DNA of 64,000 nt from an uncultured Prevotella sp. (GCA_905234265.1 CAJOHJ010000013.1:43684-107683); one strand, 5' to 3'; counted from the first letter of the stretch, positions 16,374 to 25,172 are shown. Made by a program: numbers and translations. Notes: generated by a model not told the origin, from the letters alone.

Positions 16374-17687
16374 ATGTTAAACAAAGAAGAATACTGGCAA
16401 CCAGAACTTGAAACCATGCCTCGTGAGGCATTGGAAAAGCTACAAGTAGAGAAACTCCGCAAGAGCATAGCAATAGCTCTTAAGTCTCCGTTCTATGGCA
16501 AGCGTCTTGCTGAGGCAGGCATAACGCCTGAAAGCATACAGACGGTGGCGGACATCCGCAAGATACCGTTTACCACCAAGCAAGACCTGCGCGACAACTA
16601 TCCTTTCGGACTTGTCGGCGGCGACATGAAAGACGCTATCCGCATCCACTCAACCAGCGGCACGACGGGCCATCCGACAGTGGTAACCTATTCGCGCCAC
16701 GACATAGACTCATGGGCAAACATGATAGCCCGCGACATGTACATGGTGGGCTGCCGTGACACTGACGTGTTCCAGAACTCCAGCGGCTACGGTATGTTTA
16801 CCGGCGGACTGGGCTTCCAGTATGGCGCCGAAAAGCTTGGTGCCACGACGGTGCCGGCAGCTGCCGGCAACTCCAAGCGCCAGATTATGTTCATCCGCGA
16901 CTTTGGCACTACCTGCCTTCACGCAATACCTTCCTACGCCATCCGACTGGCAGAGGTGTTTCAGGAAGAGGGCGTCGACCCACGCTCAACCAAGCTGCGC
17001 ACACTGTTCATTGGTGCCGAGCCACACACTGAGGAGCAGCGCCAGCGCATAGAGCGCCTGCTGAGTGTAAAGGCCTACAACTCTTTTGGCATGACGGAAA
17101 TGAACGGTCCCGGCGTTGCTTTTGAATGTAAGGAACAGTGCGGCATGCACCTGTGGGAAGACAACTACATTCTTGAGATTGTCGACCCCGACACGCTTGA
17201 GCCAGTTCCCGACGGTGAGATGGGTGAGATGGTGCTGACAACTCTGGACCGCACCATGATGCCTATTCTGCGCTATCGCACACGCGACCTGACGAGAGTC
17301 ATTCCCGGCGAGTGCAAGTGCGGACGTACGCACCGTCGCATCGACCGCATCAAAGGCCGCACGGACGATATGTTCATCATCAAGGGAGTTAATGTGTTCC
17401 CGATGCAGGTTGAGAAGATATTGGTTCAGTATCCTGGCCTTGGCAGCAACTATCTGATTACCCTCGACACGGAAAACGACAACGACATTATGACTGTCGA
17501 GGTAGAGCTTGACGGTCTGAACACCGACGTTTATCCGGAACTGCAGAAGATGACCCGCGACATCCAGCATGCCTTGAAGGACGAAATCCTGCTGACACCT
17601 CGCGTGAAGCTTGTCAAGAAAGGCTCTCTTCCGCAAAGCGAAGGCAAGGCCGTTCGTGTTCACGACCTGCGTGTCGGTAGGGGATGA
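16374..17687 (+). CDS. paaK: Phenylacetate--CoA ligase family protein
   Basis: This is an adenylate-forming enzyme that activates an aryl acetate (phenylacetate or a related indole or arylpyruvate-derived acid) to its CoA thioester. The ATP-binding motif STSGTTGHPTVVTYSR sits at about residues 95-110, FGMTEMNGPG is the A5 region, and the C-terminal domain contains GRTDDMFIIKGVNVFP. At 437 residues it has the usual PaaK length. In gut Bacteroidetes such genes accompany oxidative decarboxylation of aromatic amino acids, but no 2-oxoacid ferredoxin oxidoreductase gene is next to it here. Confidence 0.9.
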   Translation: MLNKEEYWQPELETMPREALEKLQVEKLRKSIAIALKSPFYGKRLAEAGITPESIQTVADIRKIPFTTKQDLRDNYPFGLVGGDMKDAIRIHSTSGTTGHPTVVTYSRHDIDSWANMIARDMYMVGCRDTDVFQNSSGYGMFTGGLGFQYGAEKLGATTVPAAAGNSKRQIMFIRDFGTTCLHAIPSYAIRLAEVFQEEGVDPRSTKLRTLFIGAEPHTEEQRQRIERLLSVKAYNSFGMTEMNGPGVAFECKEQCGMHLWEDNYILEIVDPDTLEPVPDGEMGEMVLTTLDRTMMPILRYRTRDLTRVIPGECKCGRTHRRIDRIKGRTDDMFIIKGVNVFPMQVEKILVQYPGLGSNYLITLDTENDNDIMTVEVELDGLNTDVYPELQKMTRDIQHALKDEILLTPRVKLVKKGSLPQSEGKAVRVHDLRVGRG

Positions 17688-17718
17688 CACATTAGCACAA
17701 TACCAAATAGCAAATATC

Positions 17719-18291
17719 ATGAAACGCTTGCTGACTGCTGTTGCTGTCTGTTTGCTGGGCCTGTCGGACGGAGTGGCCCAGACCACGGTGCGTGAGTTGT
17801 TCAAGAGCGTGCCTTTCGGCATGTTCCAGTTGCTTACGGACAATAACCGTCTTGACCTTCTGGATTACTGGGATTCAGGGCTGAAGTCGCCCGTTACCAA
17901 CCAGTTGGACGGTGACAGCAAGATACTCCTGCTTAACGACAGCCTGTTGCAGTTGCAGCTGAGCGAGGCCTTGCAGGCAGACATCTGGTTGCTTGACGTG
18001 GCTGAGCCTGCCGACGGTAACAGTCAGGTGGTGTGCCTGCTGCGCACCTACGGCACAGATGTAAAGTCAACGACAATACAATTCTTCACTACCGACTGGC
18101 AGGAATTGCCTGCCAGCCGGTATTTCGCTGCCCCAGACTATGCATTCTCGGCAAAATGTCAGCTGGAAGCCAATTTATTGCAGCTGACTCCAGTCAACGT
18201 CGACAACACTCCTGCCAGCGAGGAACAGCACGAAATTGTGCAATCGTCAATATTATTTAAATGGGATGGAAATTCATTTAAAAAATATTAA
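17719..18291 (+). CDS. DUF3256 family secreted protein
   Basis: The ATG at 17719 gives a 190-residue protein with a clear signal peptide (MKRLLTAVAVCLLGLSDGVA). A longer frame opens inside paaK and is less likely. The mature part (TVRELFKSVPFGMFQLLTDNNRLDLLDY) is typical of DUF3256 proteins in Bacteroidetes, whose function is unknown. It probably resides in the periplasm. It ends just before a 190-bp gap containing a terminator, so it closes the forward run that began at ileS. Confidence 0.85.
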   Translation: MKRLLTAVAVCLLGLSDGVAQTTVRELFKSVPFGMFQLLTDNNRLDLLDYWDSGLKSPVTNQLDGDSKILLLNDSLLQLQLSEALQADIWLLDVAEPADGNSQVVCLLRTYGTDVKSTTIQFFTTDWQELPASRYFAAPDYAFSAKCQLEANLLQLTPVNVDNTPASEEQHEIVQSSILFKWDGNSFKKY

Positions 18292-18392
18292 ATATCATAA
18301 TAAGTTATGATATAGATAATTCGATTGTCACAAGTATTGTATAAATTTGTAACGTGTTTTTCATGGTATTAGATTATTAAGGTTAATGCAAA

Positions 18393-18425
18393 GGCTGATT
18401 GTCGTGAGACAATTAGTCTTTTTTT
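18393..18425 (+). terminator. Rho-independent terminator after the DUF3256 gene
   Basis: GGCTGATTGTC and GACAATTAGTC form a stem (two G-U type pairs) around GTGA, followed by seven or more T. It lies 100 bp after the DUF3256 stop and before the pseudouridine synthase gene. Confidence 0.75.
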
Positions 18426-18482
18426 GGTAGCATGGAGTCTTTTTTGGTAACATGACAAACAAATTCTAATAGAAATAACGAG

Positions 18483-19373
18483 ATGAGATACAATTCAGGC
18501 AGAGAAGGCGACTACGATTATTATAGTGTCACGGCAGAACAGCCATTGCTGGAGTTCTTGCTGGAGAATGTCAAGGAGTCGCGCACCAAGATTAAGCAGA
18601 TACTGCACGGGCAGGGCATAAAGGTAGACAAGCGTACGGTGACGCAGTTCGACTACATGCTGCAGCCCGGCATGAAGATAGCCGTCTCCAAGACAAAGCG
18701 CAACCAGCAGGCATTCAAGAGCCGCTATCTGAAGATTGTCTATGAGGATCGCTGGCTGATAGTCATCGAGAAGCAGACGGGCATTCTGTCTATGGCTGCC
18801 GGCCATTCAACACTGAATGTCAAGACTCTGCTTGACGGATATTTCAAGAAGAGCGGGCAGAAATGCACTGCCCATGTCGTTCATCGTCTTGACCGCGACA
18901 CCAGCGGGCTGATGGTCTATGCAAAAGACATCGAAACGGAGCAGATTCTTGAGCATAACTGGCATCAGATAGTCTACGACCGCCGCTATTATGCCGTCCT
19001 TTCTGGCGAGATGGAGCAGGATGAAGGCACTATAGCCAACTGGCTTAAGGACAACAAGGCCTATGTCACCTATTCGTCCCCGGTAGACAATGGAGGCAAG
19101 TATGCCATCACCCATTTCCATGTGTTAGACCGCACCACGGAGCATTCTCTTGTGGAGTTCCGTCTGGAGACAGGCCGTAAGAATCAGATACGTGTGCATG
19201 CCGCCGACATGGGGCATCCAGTCTGCGGCGATGTCAAGTATGGTAATGGCGACGACCCTCTGCATCGCTTGTGCCTGCATGCCTGGCTGCTGTGTTTCAC
19301 CCATCCCGTGACAGGCCAGCCCATGGAATTTGAGACTCAGGTGCCTGCTGCATTCCGACACTTGTTCAAGTAA
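18483..19373 (+). CDS. RluA-family 23S rRNA/tRNA pseudouridine synthase
   Basis: The 296-residue enzyme isomerises uridine to pseudouridine in structured RNA. The N-terminal part (residues 15-70) looks like an S4 RNA-binding fold. The catalytic domain carries the RluA motif HRLDRDTSGL with the catalytic Asp at residue 137, and the later motif ETGRKNQIRVHAADMGHPVCGD. Which position it modifies (RluC, RluD or another class) cannot be told from the sequence. It is preceded by a terminator and is probably transcribed separately. Confidence 0.92.
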   Translation: MRYNSGREGDYDYYSVTAEQPLLEFLLENVKESRTKIKQILHGQGIKVDKRTVTQFDYMLQPGMKIAVSKTKRNQQAFKSRYLKIVYEDRWLIVIEKQTGILSMAAGHSTLNVKTLLDGYFKKSGQKCTAHVVHRLDRDTSGLMVYAKDIETEQILEHNWHQIVYDRRYYAVLSGEMEQDEGTIANWLKDNKAYVTYSSPVDNGGKYAITHFHVLDRTTEHSLVEFRLETGRKNQIRVHAADMGHPVCGDVKYGNGDDPLHRLCLHAWLLCFTHPVTGQPMEFETQVPAAFRHLFK

Positions 19374-19414
19374 AGAAGTTCATAGTAAGCAATTCCAAGA
19401 AACATCCGCCATCC

Positions 19415-19573
19415 ATGACAAACAACCTTACATACTACATAGCCCTTCTGGCTCTAATAATAATAGGTGTGCTGCTGATAAAGCGGGTAGCATCGTGCAT
19501 GTTCCGCACGGTGATAACCATTGTCCTGATAGCTGCAGCCGCTGCAATCTACTGGTTTGTCCTTGCTAAATGA
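19415..19573 (+). CDS. 52-residue predicted membrane protein
   Basis: An ATG at 19415 opens a 52-codon frame ending TGA at 19573. Two hydrophobic segments (YYIALLALIIIGVLLI and TVITIVLIAAAAAIYWFV) are separated by a short basic loop, KRVASCMFR, so it should be a two-helix inner-membrane hairpin. It overlaps the 3' end of menA on the other strand by 8 bp. The regular amphiphilic design and tight convergent packing suggest a real gene; its function is unknown. Confidence 0.6.
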   Translation: MTNNLTYYIALLALIIIGVLLIKRVASCMFRTVITIVLIAAAAAIYWFVLAK

Positions 19574-20477
19574 GCAAGAGTCCTGCTGTTACGCAAATGC
19601 CGTAGACGAGAATGTTGCGTGCCGTCTGTCCCAGACACTCGTTGAGCTGTCTGCCGTGGTTGATGCGCTTCATGCGGAGCCATGTGTAGACGTGCAGGAT
19701 GAGATAGACAGCCGGCAGGATGGCAGCCAGCGGATGGCCGTAGGCAATGAAGACCCCTCCAAGAGCTGTAGCCGTAATGCCTAATGCAAGGTAAAGATGT
19801 TCCGTGGCATTGGCCCCAATCATAACCACCAGAGTACGCTTGCCGTCGCGCCGGTCGTTGTCGCGGTCGCGATAGTTGTTGACCACCAGCAGCCCGTCGG
19901 TCACCAGTCCGCATGCAACAGATGCTGCCAGCACTTGCCACGTGAAGGTGTGTAGCTGTACGTAGTAGGTTATGCACACAGGTATGATGCCGAAGCATAC
20001 CACTACCAGCACGTCGCCCAGGCCTATGTATGAGAGGTGCGTGGTGTACAGGAAGCACAGCACTACGCAGACGAGGCCAACCAGCAGCATTTCCATTCCC
20101 CCGAACAATATCAGCGGCAGTCCTATGATGCAAGCGCCGACAGTAGTTGTTGCGATGGCATATTTCATGGCGTCTGCCGTAACCCATCCCTGCGAGCATG
20201 CCCTCAGCGGGCCGAGGCGTGTGCTGCTGTCGTCGTTGCCCTTGGCATAGTCGAAGAAGTCGTTGATAAAGTTGGCGTCAATCTGCATTACGAGAGCGAA
20301 CAGCATGCACAGCACTGCTGCCGTCCAGCTGAAGGCATCGGCATCGTACAGCAGACTGTCGGTCCAGGCGAGAGCAGTTCCTATCATTACCGGAACAGCT
20401 GCGCCGGTCAGCGTCTTTGGGCGCGCAGCCAGCAGCCAGGCCTTTGCAGAGTTTGTGGTTATGTTTTCTTCAGTCAT
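19566..20477 (-). CDS. menA: 1,4-dihydroxy-2-naphthoate polyprenyltransferase
   Basis: MenA attaches the polyprenyl tail to DHNA in menaquinone synthesis, in the inner membrane. The ATG at 20477 (MTEENITTNSAKAWLLAARP) is chosen because the family begins with this W-x-x-A-x-R-P-K-T segment; a longer frame reads back into the HD gene. Two prenyl-diphosphate-binding Asp motifs are present: NDFFDYAKGNDD and NNYRDRDNDRRDGK. About eight helices are visible. It overlaps the end of the upstream HD gene by 8 bp. The menaquinone product is the likely substrate of the NQR complex at the start of the window. Confidence 0.93.
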   Translation of the reverse strand: MTEENITTNSAKAWLLAARPKTLTGAAVPVMIGTALAWTDSLLYDADAFSWTAAVLCMLFALVMQIDANFINDFFDYAKGNDDSSTRLGPLRACSQGWVTADAMKYAIATTTVGACIIGLPLILFGGMEMLLVGLVCVVLCFLYTTHLSYIGLGDVLVVVCFGIIPVCITYYVQLHTFTWQVLAASVACGLVTDGLLVVNNYRDRDNDRRDGKRTLVVMIGANATEHLYLALGITATALGGVFIAYGHPLAAILPAVYLILHVYTWLRMKRINHGRQLNECLGQTARNILVYGICVTAGLLLI

Positions 20478-21108
20478 GTTTCTCCTCACTGAATATTTTG
20501 TCGAAAACGGGGCGCATGGTCTGGGGCGAACTGATGAGCCTGCGCAGTTCGCTGAGCTTTTTCTCATTGTCAGAGCCCTGTATCCACAGCTGGATGTATC
20601 CGCCGGCAGAGTATTTCTCGTCCATGTGCTTCATAAACCTGCGCCAGTGGCCTTCAGTGTCCATTTCCGGATAGTTGGCCAGTCCGAACTGTATGGTGCG
20701 CCTGATAACCACTTGCGGGTCGAGGTCGCGGTCAGCCTCTGCAACGATTTTCCCGTAGATGCTCCTTGGCGCCCGTGATGCCGATGCGCGGTGGTCTTCA
20801 ACGGCTTCCTTCATCATTTTCATCTGCTCGCCGTTGAACCATTTCGCCAGCCTCCTGTCGTCCATCAGGATTTTTCCGCTTGTAATGTGGTGAATGGCCC
20901 GCGGTCCCTCCAGTCCCAGGTCGTGGTAGGCAGCAATGGCATACACCATGTTCAGGTCGGCACCGATGGTGCGTGCCAAGTCTAATGAGCGCCTTATGAC
21001 GCGAGTGGCATGCTCGGTGTTGTGAGCCTTGTCGAAGGCGGCATATCTCGGCAGAATCTGGGTTTCCACAAATTCCACCAGGTCTAATGACGGCATGGAG
21101 TTTATCAT
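20470..21108 (-). CDS. HD-domain protein (putative metal-dependent phosphohydrolase)
   Basis: The 212-residue product has an HD-type arrangement: H29 in KAHNTEHATRV, then YHDLGLEG with the His-Asp pair near residue 62, and a later His in AVEDHRAS. These residues bind divalent metal in the superfamily, whose members hydrolyse phosphoester or nucleotide bonds; the substrate is unknown. It precedes menA with an 8-bp overlap and follows the porin gene after 19 bp, so it may be co-transcribed with both. Confidence 0.82.
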   Translation of the reverse strand: MINSMPSLDLVEFVETQILPRYAAFDKAHNTEHATRVIRRSLDLARTIGADLNMVYAIAAYHDLGLEGPRAIHHITSGKILMDDRRLAKWFNGEQMKMMKEAVEDHRASASRAPRSIYGKIVAEADRDLDPQVVIRRTIQFGLANYPEMDTEGHWRRFMKHMDEKYSAGGYIQLWIQGSDNEKKLSELRRLISSPQTMRPVFDKIFSEEKHD

Positions 21109-21127
21109 AGGCTGTGGCAGATTAGTA

Positions 21128-23521
21128 TTAGTTATAGAAATTCCACGACACGCCCACGTGCATCACCCGGCTGTTTGTCGGGTAGTGTGGTGTCAGGAAG
21201 TAGTTCTTTGTTCCCGTTCCTGCATTGACATGGCTCATGGCAATAAAGAAGCGTGCGCGCTTCAGGTGCATGTTTGCATAGACGTCGACAAAGGGATAGC
21301 CGCCCACCTCCACCTGACTGTCGGCATTCTGCTGGACGGCAAACTGTCCGAGCAGCGGCACATAGTCGGGTGCTTTGTATTTTGTGAAGAAGCTTACGCA
21401 GCCTCCCAGCTCTACGCGCAGCACACGTGCAATCATGAACTTCAGGTAGAGGTTGCTGAACACGTTAAGGTCTGGCAGCGGCAGGGCTTCGCTGTTAGAG
21501 TTCTGCCATGTCACAATGTTCTCCCAGTTCAGCGGTCCAAGGGTTATGTCCTGCTTCAGTTGTGCTGTGATGACGTTGATGTTGCCGCTGCTCTGGTAGA
21601 CGCCGGCCGTCACCTGCTTGCGGTTCAGATTGTCGTCGAGAGTGTAGCTGGTGCCGAAATATGTGTAGTTCTGTATTTCGTCTACGGCCACCCTGAGCAT
21701 GGTGCGCGTGCGGTCCAGCGTGAAGCGTCCTTCGAGGTGAGTGCGTGTCTCGCTATTCAGCGACTGTTCCCACCAGAGGTGCTTTGAATGGAAGTTGTCC
21801 TGCAGGAATGTCGGTGTCGTGCGATGGAAGAAAGCGTCGGCTGCCAGTCTCACGGTGTCGCCCAGCAGGCGGAAGTTCAGCCCCGTGCTGAAGTCGAAGG
21901 CCAGCGAGCCTGCATCCTCTCCGGTGAGTCCCAGTTCGGCATCCAGGTTGAAGTGCAGCGTCTGTCCCTGCGTCTTCGAAATCTGTCCGCCAATGTTTAT
22001 GCAGTTGGTTGTCCACCGCTCCAGCACGTTCCTGTTGTTGTCCTCAGCCATGAGTGCCGGCATTTCAAACTTCCTGTACTCATGCGATACAAATGCCTTT
22101 ATACCTGCCTTCATGTATTTGTTGAAGCCCTCCAGCAGTCCTATGGCCAGCGTGTTTTTCACCGACAGATACCTGTGCTGGTCGAATATGGAGTCGCCGC
22201 CGTATGTGTTGTCGTAGAGCCGCTGATAGTATGTGTTGGCATAGTAGTCCGTCGGCGACGTGTATGCAATGTACTCTCGGTCGTGCTTGTTGATGTCCAT
22301 GGTGTGTATGAAGCTGGTAACAGGCACATACACCTTCTTCATGGTTTCGTCTATCGAGTCCTGCTGGTGGCTGACGGCAAGCATGCTGTCGAGGGCTTCC
22401 TCGGAGTCTATTCTTATGCGCGTGGTGTCTACGGCCACCGTGTCTCCGGCTGCCGGCAGTCCGTTGCCGTCTTCAGCAGGTTGTGGGGTGGGGCGTACGG
22501 CGGCTATGGCGGCACCGTCGGGGCGCCCCATGGGACGCCGCTCGTTGTCGGTGCCGCGTGGTCGTGAGCTGTCGTCGCTGCCGTCGTCTTTTTTCCGCTT
22601 GGCGGCACTCTTGGCAGAGGCTGCAGCAAACTTGCGGGCCTGTATCTCTTCAGGAGTCATGGGAACCTTGCGGTAGAAGCCCACGCTGTAGCGATGGGTC
22701 AGGAAGAGATGCTGCGAATTGTTCTTTGCCCAGTTGTTGGAAAGCACTGTCGGTATCTCTTCCTCGTTGAACTGGTCATTGAACGACTCCGGGTGTGTGA
22801 TATACTGGTCGTTGGTGATGCCTCCGTTTTCGCTGGTCTTTCTGTGGTAGTTTGAGTAGAGTGCGTGCATCTGGTAGCGGTCGCCGATGTATGATGCAAA
22901 CAGCGACCCGCGGAAGTTCGAGTTGTTCTGGTTCTGGAAATATCCCATGGCATAGTGATAGTCCAGGTCGAAGCCGAAGCCGAGCCGCTTGTTGGCGTTG
23001 ACGGCGAACTTGGCGTCGATATGGTCTTCACCGTGCTGCTTGTCTCCGCAGTTGTCGTAGGAAATATGTGTGTATGGCGACAGCGTGTTTATGAACAGGA
23101 ACTCGTCGGGCTGTGGCGTGGTGAAGTCGAATGGCTGCGTGAAGAAGAACTCCTCAGTCTGCGGCCGGTCGATGAACACCCTGTGCTGGCGTGCCGTGAA
23201 GTTGTTGCCCAGAGTGTTGTATTCGCCGTAGAGTCCGGCGTTGTAGATGCTGTTCTGGTAGAGATGCGGCATGGTGTCCAGCTCCGTCGGGCTGATGTCG
23301 CCGAAGCGGCGGTCTACCGTCCATGCGTGTACCCCCATGGGTATCACCTTGTCCTTCTTCGTAGAGTCGCGGCTGTTGGGATTGAAGTTGGCTGTCAGCG
23401 GATTGCTCTCGTTGAACTGCGAGATGTTGCCGTCGGCAGTCATTTCATTGAATATCTGGGCATGCATGGTAAAGGTTACCAACATGCCCAGCAGAGTTGC
23501 TATGCCCCGGTAGTGTCTCAT
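21128..23521 (-). CDS. Putative outer-membrane porin (Bacteroidetes 'putative porin' family)
   Basis: The 797-residue protein has a signal peptide (to about residue 21, TFTMHAQ) followed by many alternating beta-strand segments and a C-terminal strand ending in aromatic residues (GVSWNFYN), as expected of a beta-barrel. It fits the large uncharacterised porin family (Porin_10) of Bacteroidetes. Residues of about 290-360 are a low-complexity polar insert rich in Lys, Asp, Pro and Arg (KRKKDDGSDDSSRPRG), probably an exposed loop. The start ATG shares its A with the stop codon of the upstream 58-residue gene. Confidence 0.85.
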   Translation of the reverse strand: MRHYRGIATLLGMLVTFTMHAQIFNEMTADGNISQFNESNPLTANFNPNSRDSTKKDKVIPMGVHAWTVDRRFGDISPTELDTMPHLYQNSIYNAGLYGEYNTLGNNFTARQHRVFIDRPQTEEFFFTQPFDFTTPQPDEFLFINTLSPYTHISYDNCGDKQHGEDHIDAKFAVNANKRLGFGFDLDYHYAMGYFQNQNNSNFRGSLFASYIGDRYQMHALYSNYHRKTSENGGITNDQYITHPESFNDQFNEEEIPTVLSNNWAKNNSQHLFLTHRYSVGFYRKVPMTPEEIQARKFAAASAKSAAKRKKDDGSDDSSRPRGTDNERRPMGRPDGAAIAAVRPTPQPAEDGNGLPAAGDTVAVDTTRIRIDSEEALDSMLAVSHQQDSIDETMKKVYVPVTSFIHTMDINKHDREYIAYTSPTDYYANTYYQRLYDNTYGGDSIFDQHRYLSVKNTLAIGLLEGFNKYMKAGIKAFVSHEYRKFEMPALMAEDNNRNVLERWTTNCINIGGQISKTQGQTLHFNLDAELGLTGEDAGSLAFDFSTGLNFRLLGDTVRLAADAFFHRTTPTFLQDNFHSKHLWWEQSLNSETRTHLEGRFTLDRTRTMLRVAVDEIQNYTYFGTSYTLDDNLNRKQVTAGVYQSSGNINVITAQLKQDITLGPLNWENIVTWQNSNSEALPLPDLNVFSNLYLKFMIARVLRVELGGCVSFFTKYKAPDYVPLLGQFAVQQNADSQVEVGGYPFVDVYANMHLKRARFFIAMSHVNAGTGTKNYFLTPHYPTNSRVMHVGVSWNFYN

Positions 23522-23697
23522 CAGTCGTTGTCCTTATAGATAATTCTAAGGCAGAGTTCCACAAATTTGAATGCCATTGAGGCAATGATGACATACGTGG
23601 CAGTCTCGCGGTTGCCCTTGTAGTACATGTACATGCCTATGGCTGCCACGATTATGAATAAGGTGTTGAGAATGTTCCTAACGTGTATCAGCCTCAT
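23521..23697 (-). CDS. 58-residue predicted membrane protein in the porin operon
   Basis: The frame begins MRLIHVRNILNTLFIIVAA and ends YKDND. It has two hydrophobic stretches (NTLFIIVAAIGMYMYY and ATYVIIASMAFKFVEL) around a short polar turn, KGNRETA. The ATG overlaps the stop of the DUF4468 gene (ATGA), and its own stop overlaps the porin start (TGATG). Such double overlap in a row of genes is strong evidence for translation. Function unknown. Confidence 0.72.
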   Translation of the reverse strand: MRLIHVRNILNTLFIIVAAIGMYMYYKGNRETATYVIIASMAFKFVELCLRIIYKDND

Positions 23698-24329
23698 TTC
23701 AGTGTGTCTGCTAATTCATTCAACAATGCCTGCATGCGGTCGATGGTCTTGCGGCGGAATTTTCCTGATAGTGGCAGCAGCTTGGTGCCTTTCTTGTTGA
23801 GTGCAGCCTTGTCAGAAATCCACTCTTCGGCAGTCATGCGCTGTGGGTCGCGCTCTTCTTCGTAGAAGTAGTGCAGGCGGATGACGCTGACGTCGGCACT
23901 GCCGTCATGGCAAGTGGCATGGACGGTGTAGTAGAAGCGCGTGCGGTCGGTGATCAGTGCTGTCTGCTTGAATACCAGCCACTCCTCGAAGGAGGCTATG
24001 ATTTCGCGTGTCTCCTCGTTGACGATGGCCACCTGGCTCTTGGGCATGTTGGTGGCAGCGGTCATTTCCTGCAGCTTCTGCAGCAGCAGTTCATAGACGG
24101 CCTGGGCGTTCTTGCCGGGAGCGTCGATGGTGCGCTGGAAAACCACCTTGCCGTCCACTTCAGGCACGGCTCCGGCCAGATAGGCCTTGTCGGGGTCGGC
24201 TTTCTTCTTCTTCTCAGTGGTGGCAGTGGCTTCGTTGCGTGCGGCCTGCTGTGGCTTCTTCCATATCTGTGCGCTGGCAGACAGGCTGACAGCCACGATG
24301 CATATCATTGTCAGTAAATTCCTTTTCAT
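23694..24329 (-). CDS. DUF4468 domain-containing secreted protein
   Basis: The 211-residue product has a signal peptide (MKRNLLTMICIVAVSLSASA), a Lys-rich linker, then a DUF4468-like domain starting GKVVFQRTIDAPGKNAQAVYE, found in many Bacteroidetes periplasmic proteins of unknown role. It is the first gene of a coupled group with the 58-residue membrane protein and the porin, so a role at the envelope is likely. The 386-bp region upstream holds a six-unit 21-bp repeat array. Confidence 0.82.
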   Translation of the reverse strand: MKRNLLTMICIVAVSLSASAQIWKKPQQAARNEATATTEKKKKADPDKAYLAGAVPEVDGKVVFQRTIDAPGKNAQAVYELLLQKLQEMTAATNMPKSQVAIVNEETREIIASFEEWLVFKQTALITDRTRFYYTVHATCHDGSADVSVIRLHYFYEEERDPQRMTAEEWISDKAALNKKGTKLLPLSGKFRRKTIDRMQALLNELADTLK

Positions 24330-24715
24330 AATCAGTCAGTACAAAGGTTAAGTTACATGGTGCAGACTGCCAGTGGCAGTCCGACACTGCAAATGTACTA
24401 ATTAATTTCGTTTTCATGCTCATTGGCTGTGGATAATTCTTATTTTTTTGTTTTTTTTATTTAAGTTTCGTATGTTTTTATGCATGCGGCAGAATTATCT
24501 CTGCGAGTTACGGAATTATCTCAATGACTTACGAAATTATCTTACGGAGATAATTTTTTATCTTACGGAGATATTTTTTTATCTCACGCAGATAATTTTT
24601 TATCTCTGCATGTTATCGGAATGCCCTTTAAGCAGAAAAGTGAAAAGGGTGGGGCAGAGCCTTTTCCCTTTTCACTTTTCTTACAGTGTCTTGACAGAAT
24701 GTCTGTCGGCCTGTG
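24330..24715. other. Intergenic region with a six-unit 21-bp repeat array
   Basis: The gap lies between the end of the biotin carrier gene and the start of the DUF4468 gene, both read leftwards. It contains the repeat array described separately and otherwise AT-rich DNA. A pair of CTTTTCCCTTTTCACTTTTC-like runs lies near 24640-24680. An open frame running through the array on the plus strand is a repeat artefact. In other genomes the sodium-pump subunit OadB often follows the biotin carrier; no trace of it is seen here. Confidence 0.6.
24493..24618 (-). repeat. Six-unit tandem array, 21-bp period
   Basis: Units start at 24493, 24514, 24535, 24556, 24577 and 24598, a perfect 21-bp register, marked by AATTATCT or TTTTATCT at each start. 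Read on the minus strand there are two unit types: one beginning AGATAATTTCGTAA and one beginning AGATAAAAAATTATCTCCGT. The same types form the array at 53630-53755 on the other strand. The second type contains AGATAA/TTATCT dyads and can fold. Confidence 0.85.
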
Positions 24716-25144
24716 CTATTCTATCACCACCAGTGCGTCGTCTTCCATGACGCTCTGTCCGGGCTGTACGCAGATGGCCGTCACGCGGCCGTCTTTCTCG
24801 GCCTCGATATTGTTGGCCATCTTCATGGCCTCCAGCACCAGCAGCGTCTGGCCGGCCTTCACCTCGTCGCCCACGGCAACCTCGATGGAAGTGATGACAC
24901 CAGGCAGCGGAGCCTTGACGGCATTGTTGGCATTCACCTTGGCACCGCCCTCGGCAGGCTCGGCAGCAGGAGCTGCGGCCACAGGGCGCACCACGGGCTT
25001 CTTCTTCTCTGGCTCCGGCTCTGCCTCGATGGCTACCGAATACTCTTCGCCATTGACGGTTACAATGGCGTTGTTGTCTGTAATGTCACCGATAGTAACT
25101 TCGTATTTGTTACCGTTGATAGTGTATTTATATTCTTTCTTCAT
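24716..25144 (-). CDS. Biotin carboxyl carrier protein of acyl-CoA (de)carboxylase
   Basis: The 142-residue product has an N-terminal beta-rich part (MKKEYKYTINGNKYEVTIGD), a flexible Pro/Ala/Glu-rich linker (residues 42-70), and a C-terminal biotinyl domain with the canonical LEAMKMANN motif whose Lys carries biotin. It shuttles CO2 between the carboxyltransferase encoded upstream (25345-26910) and either a biotin carboxylase or a sodium-pumping decarboxylase subunit. It is the last gene of the cluster. Confidence 0.93.
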   Translation of the reverse strand: MKKEYKYTINGNKYEVTIGDITDNNAIVTVNGEEYSVAIEAEPEPEKKKPVVRPVAAAPAAEPAEGGAKVNANNAVKAPLPGVITSIEVAVGDEVKAGQTLLVLEAMKMANNIEAEKDGRVTAICVQPGQSVMEDDALVVIE

Positions 25145-25172
25145 GATTACTTGCTTTTCACGTTTGCCCTTT

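Noticed and set aside
24493..24618. Possible CRISPR array
   Set aside because: Units are contiguous with no unique spacers and no cas genes are in the window. The same holds for 53630-53755.
24448..24750. A 100-codon frame with repeated NYL/FYL residues
   Set aside because: The protein repeat is only the translation of the 21-bp array. The matching frame on the minus strand at 53059-53754 arises from the second array in the same way.
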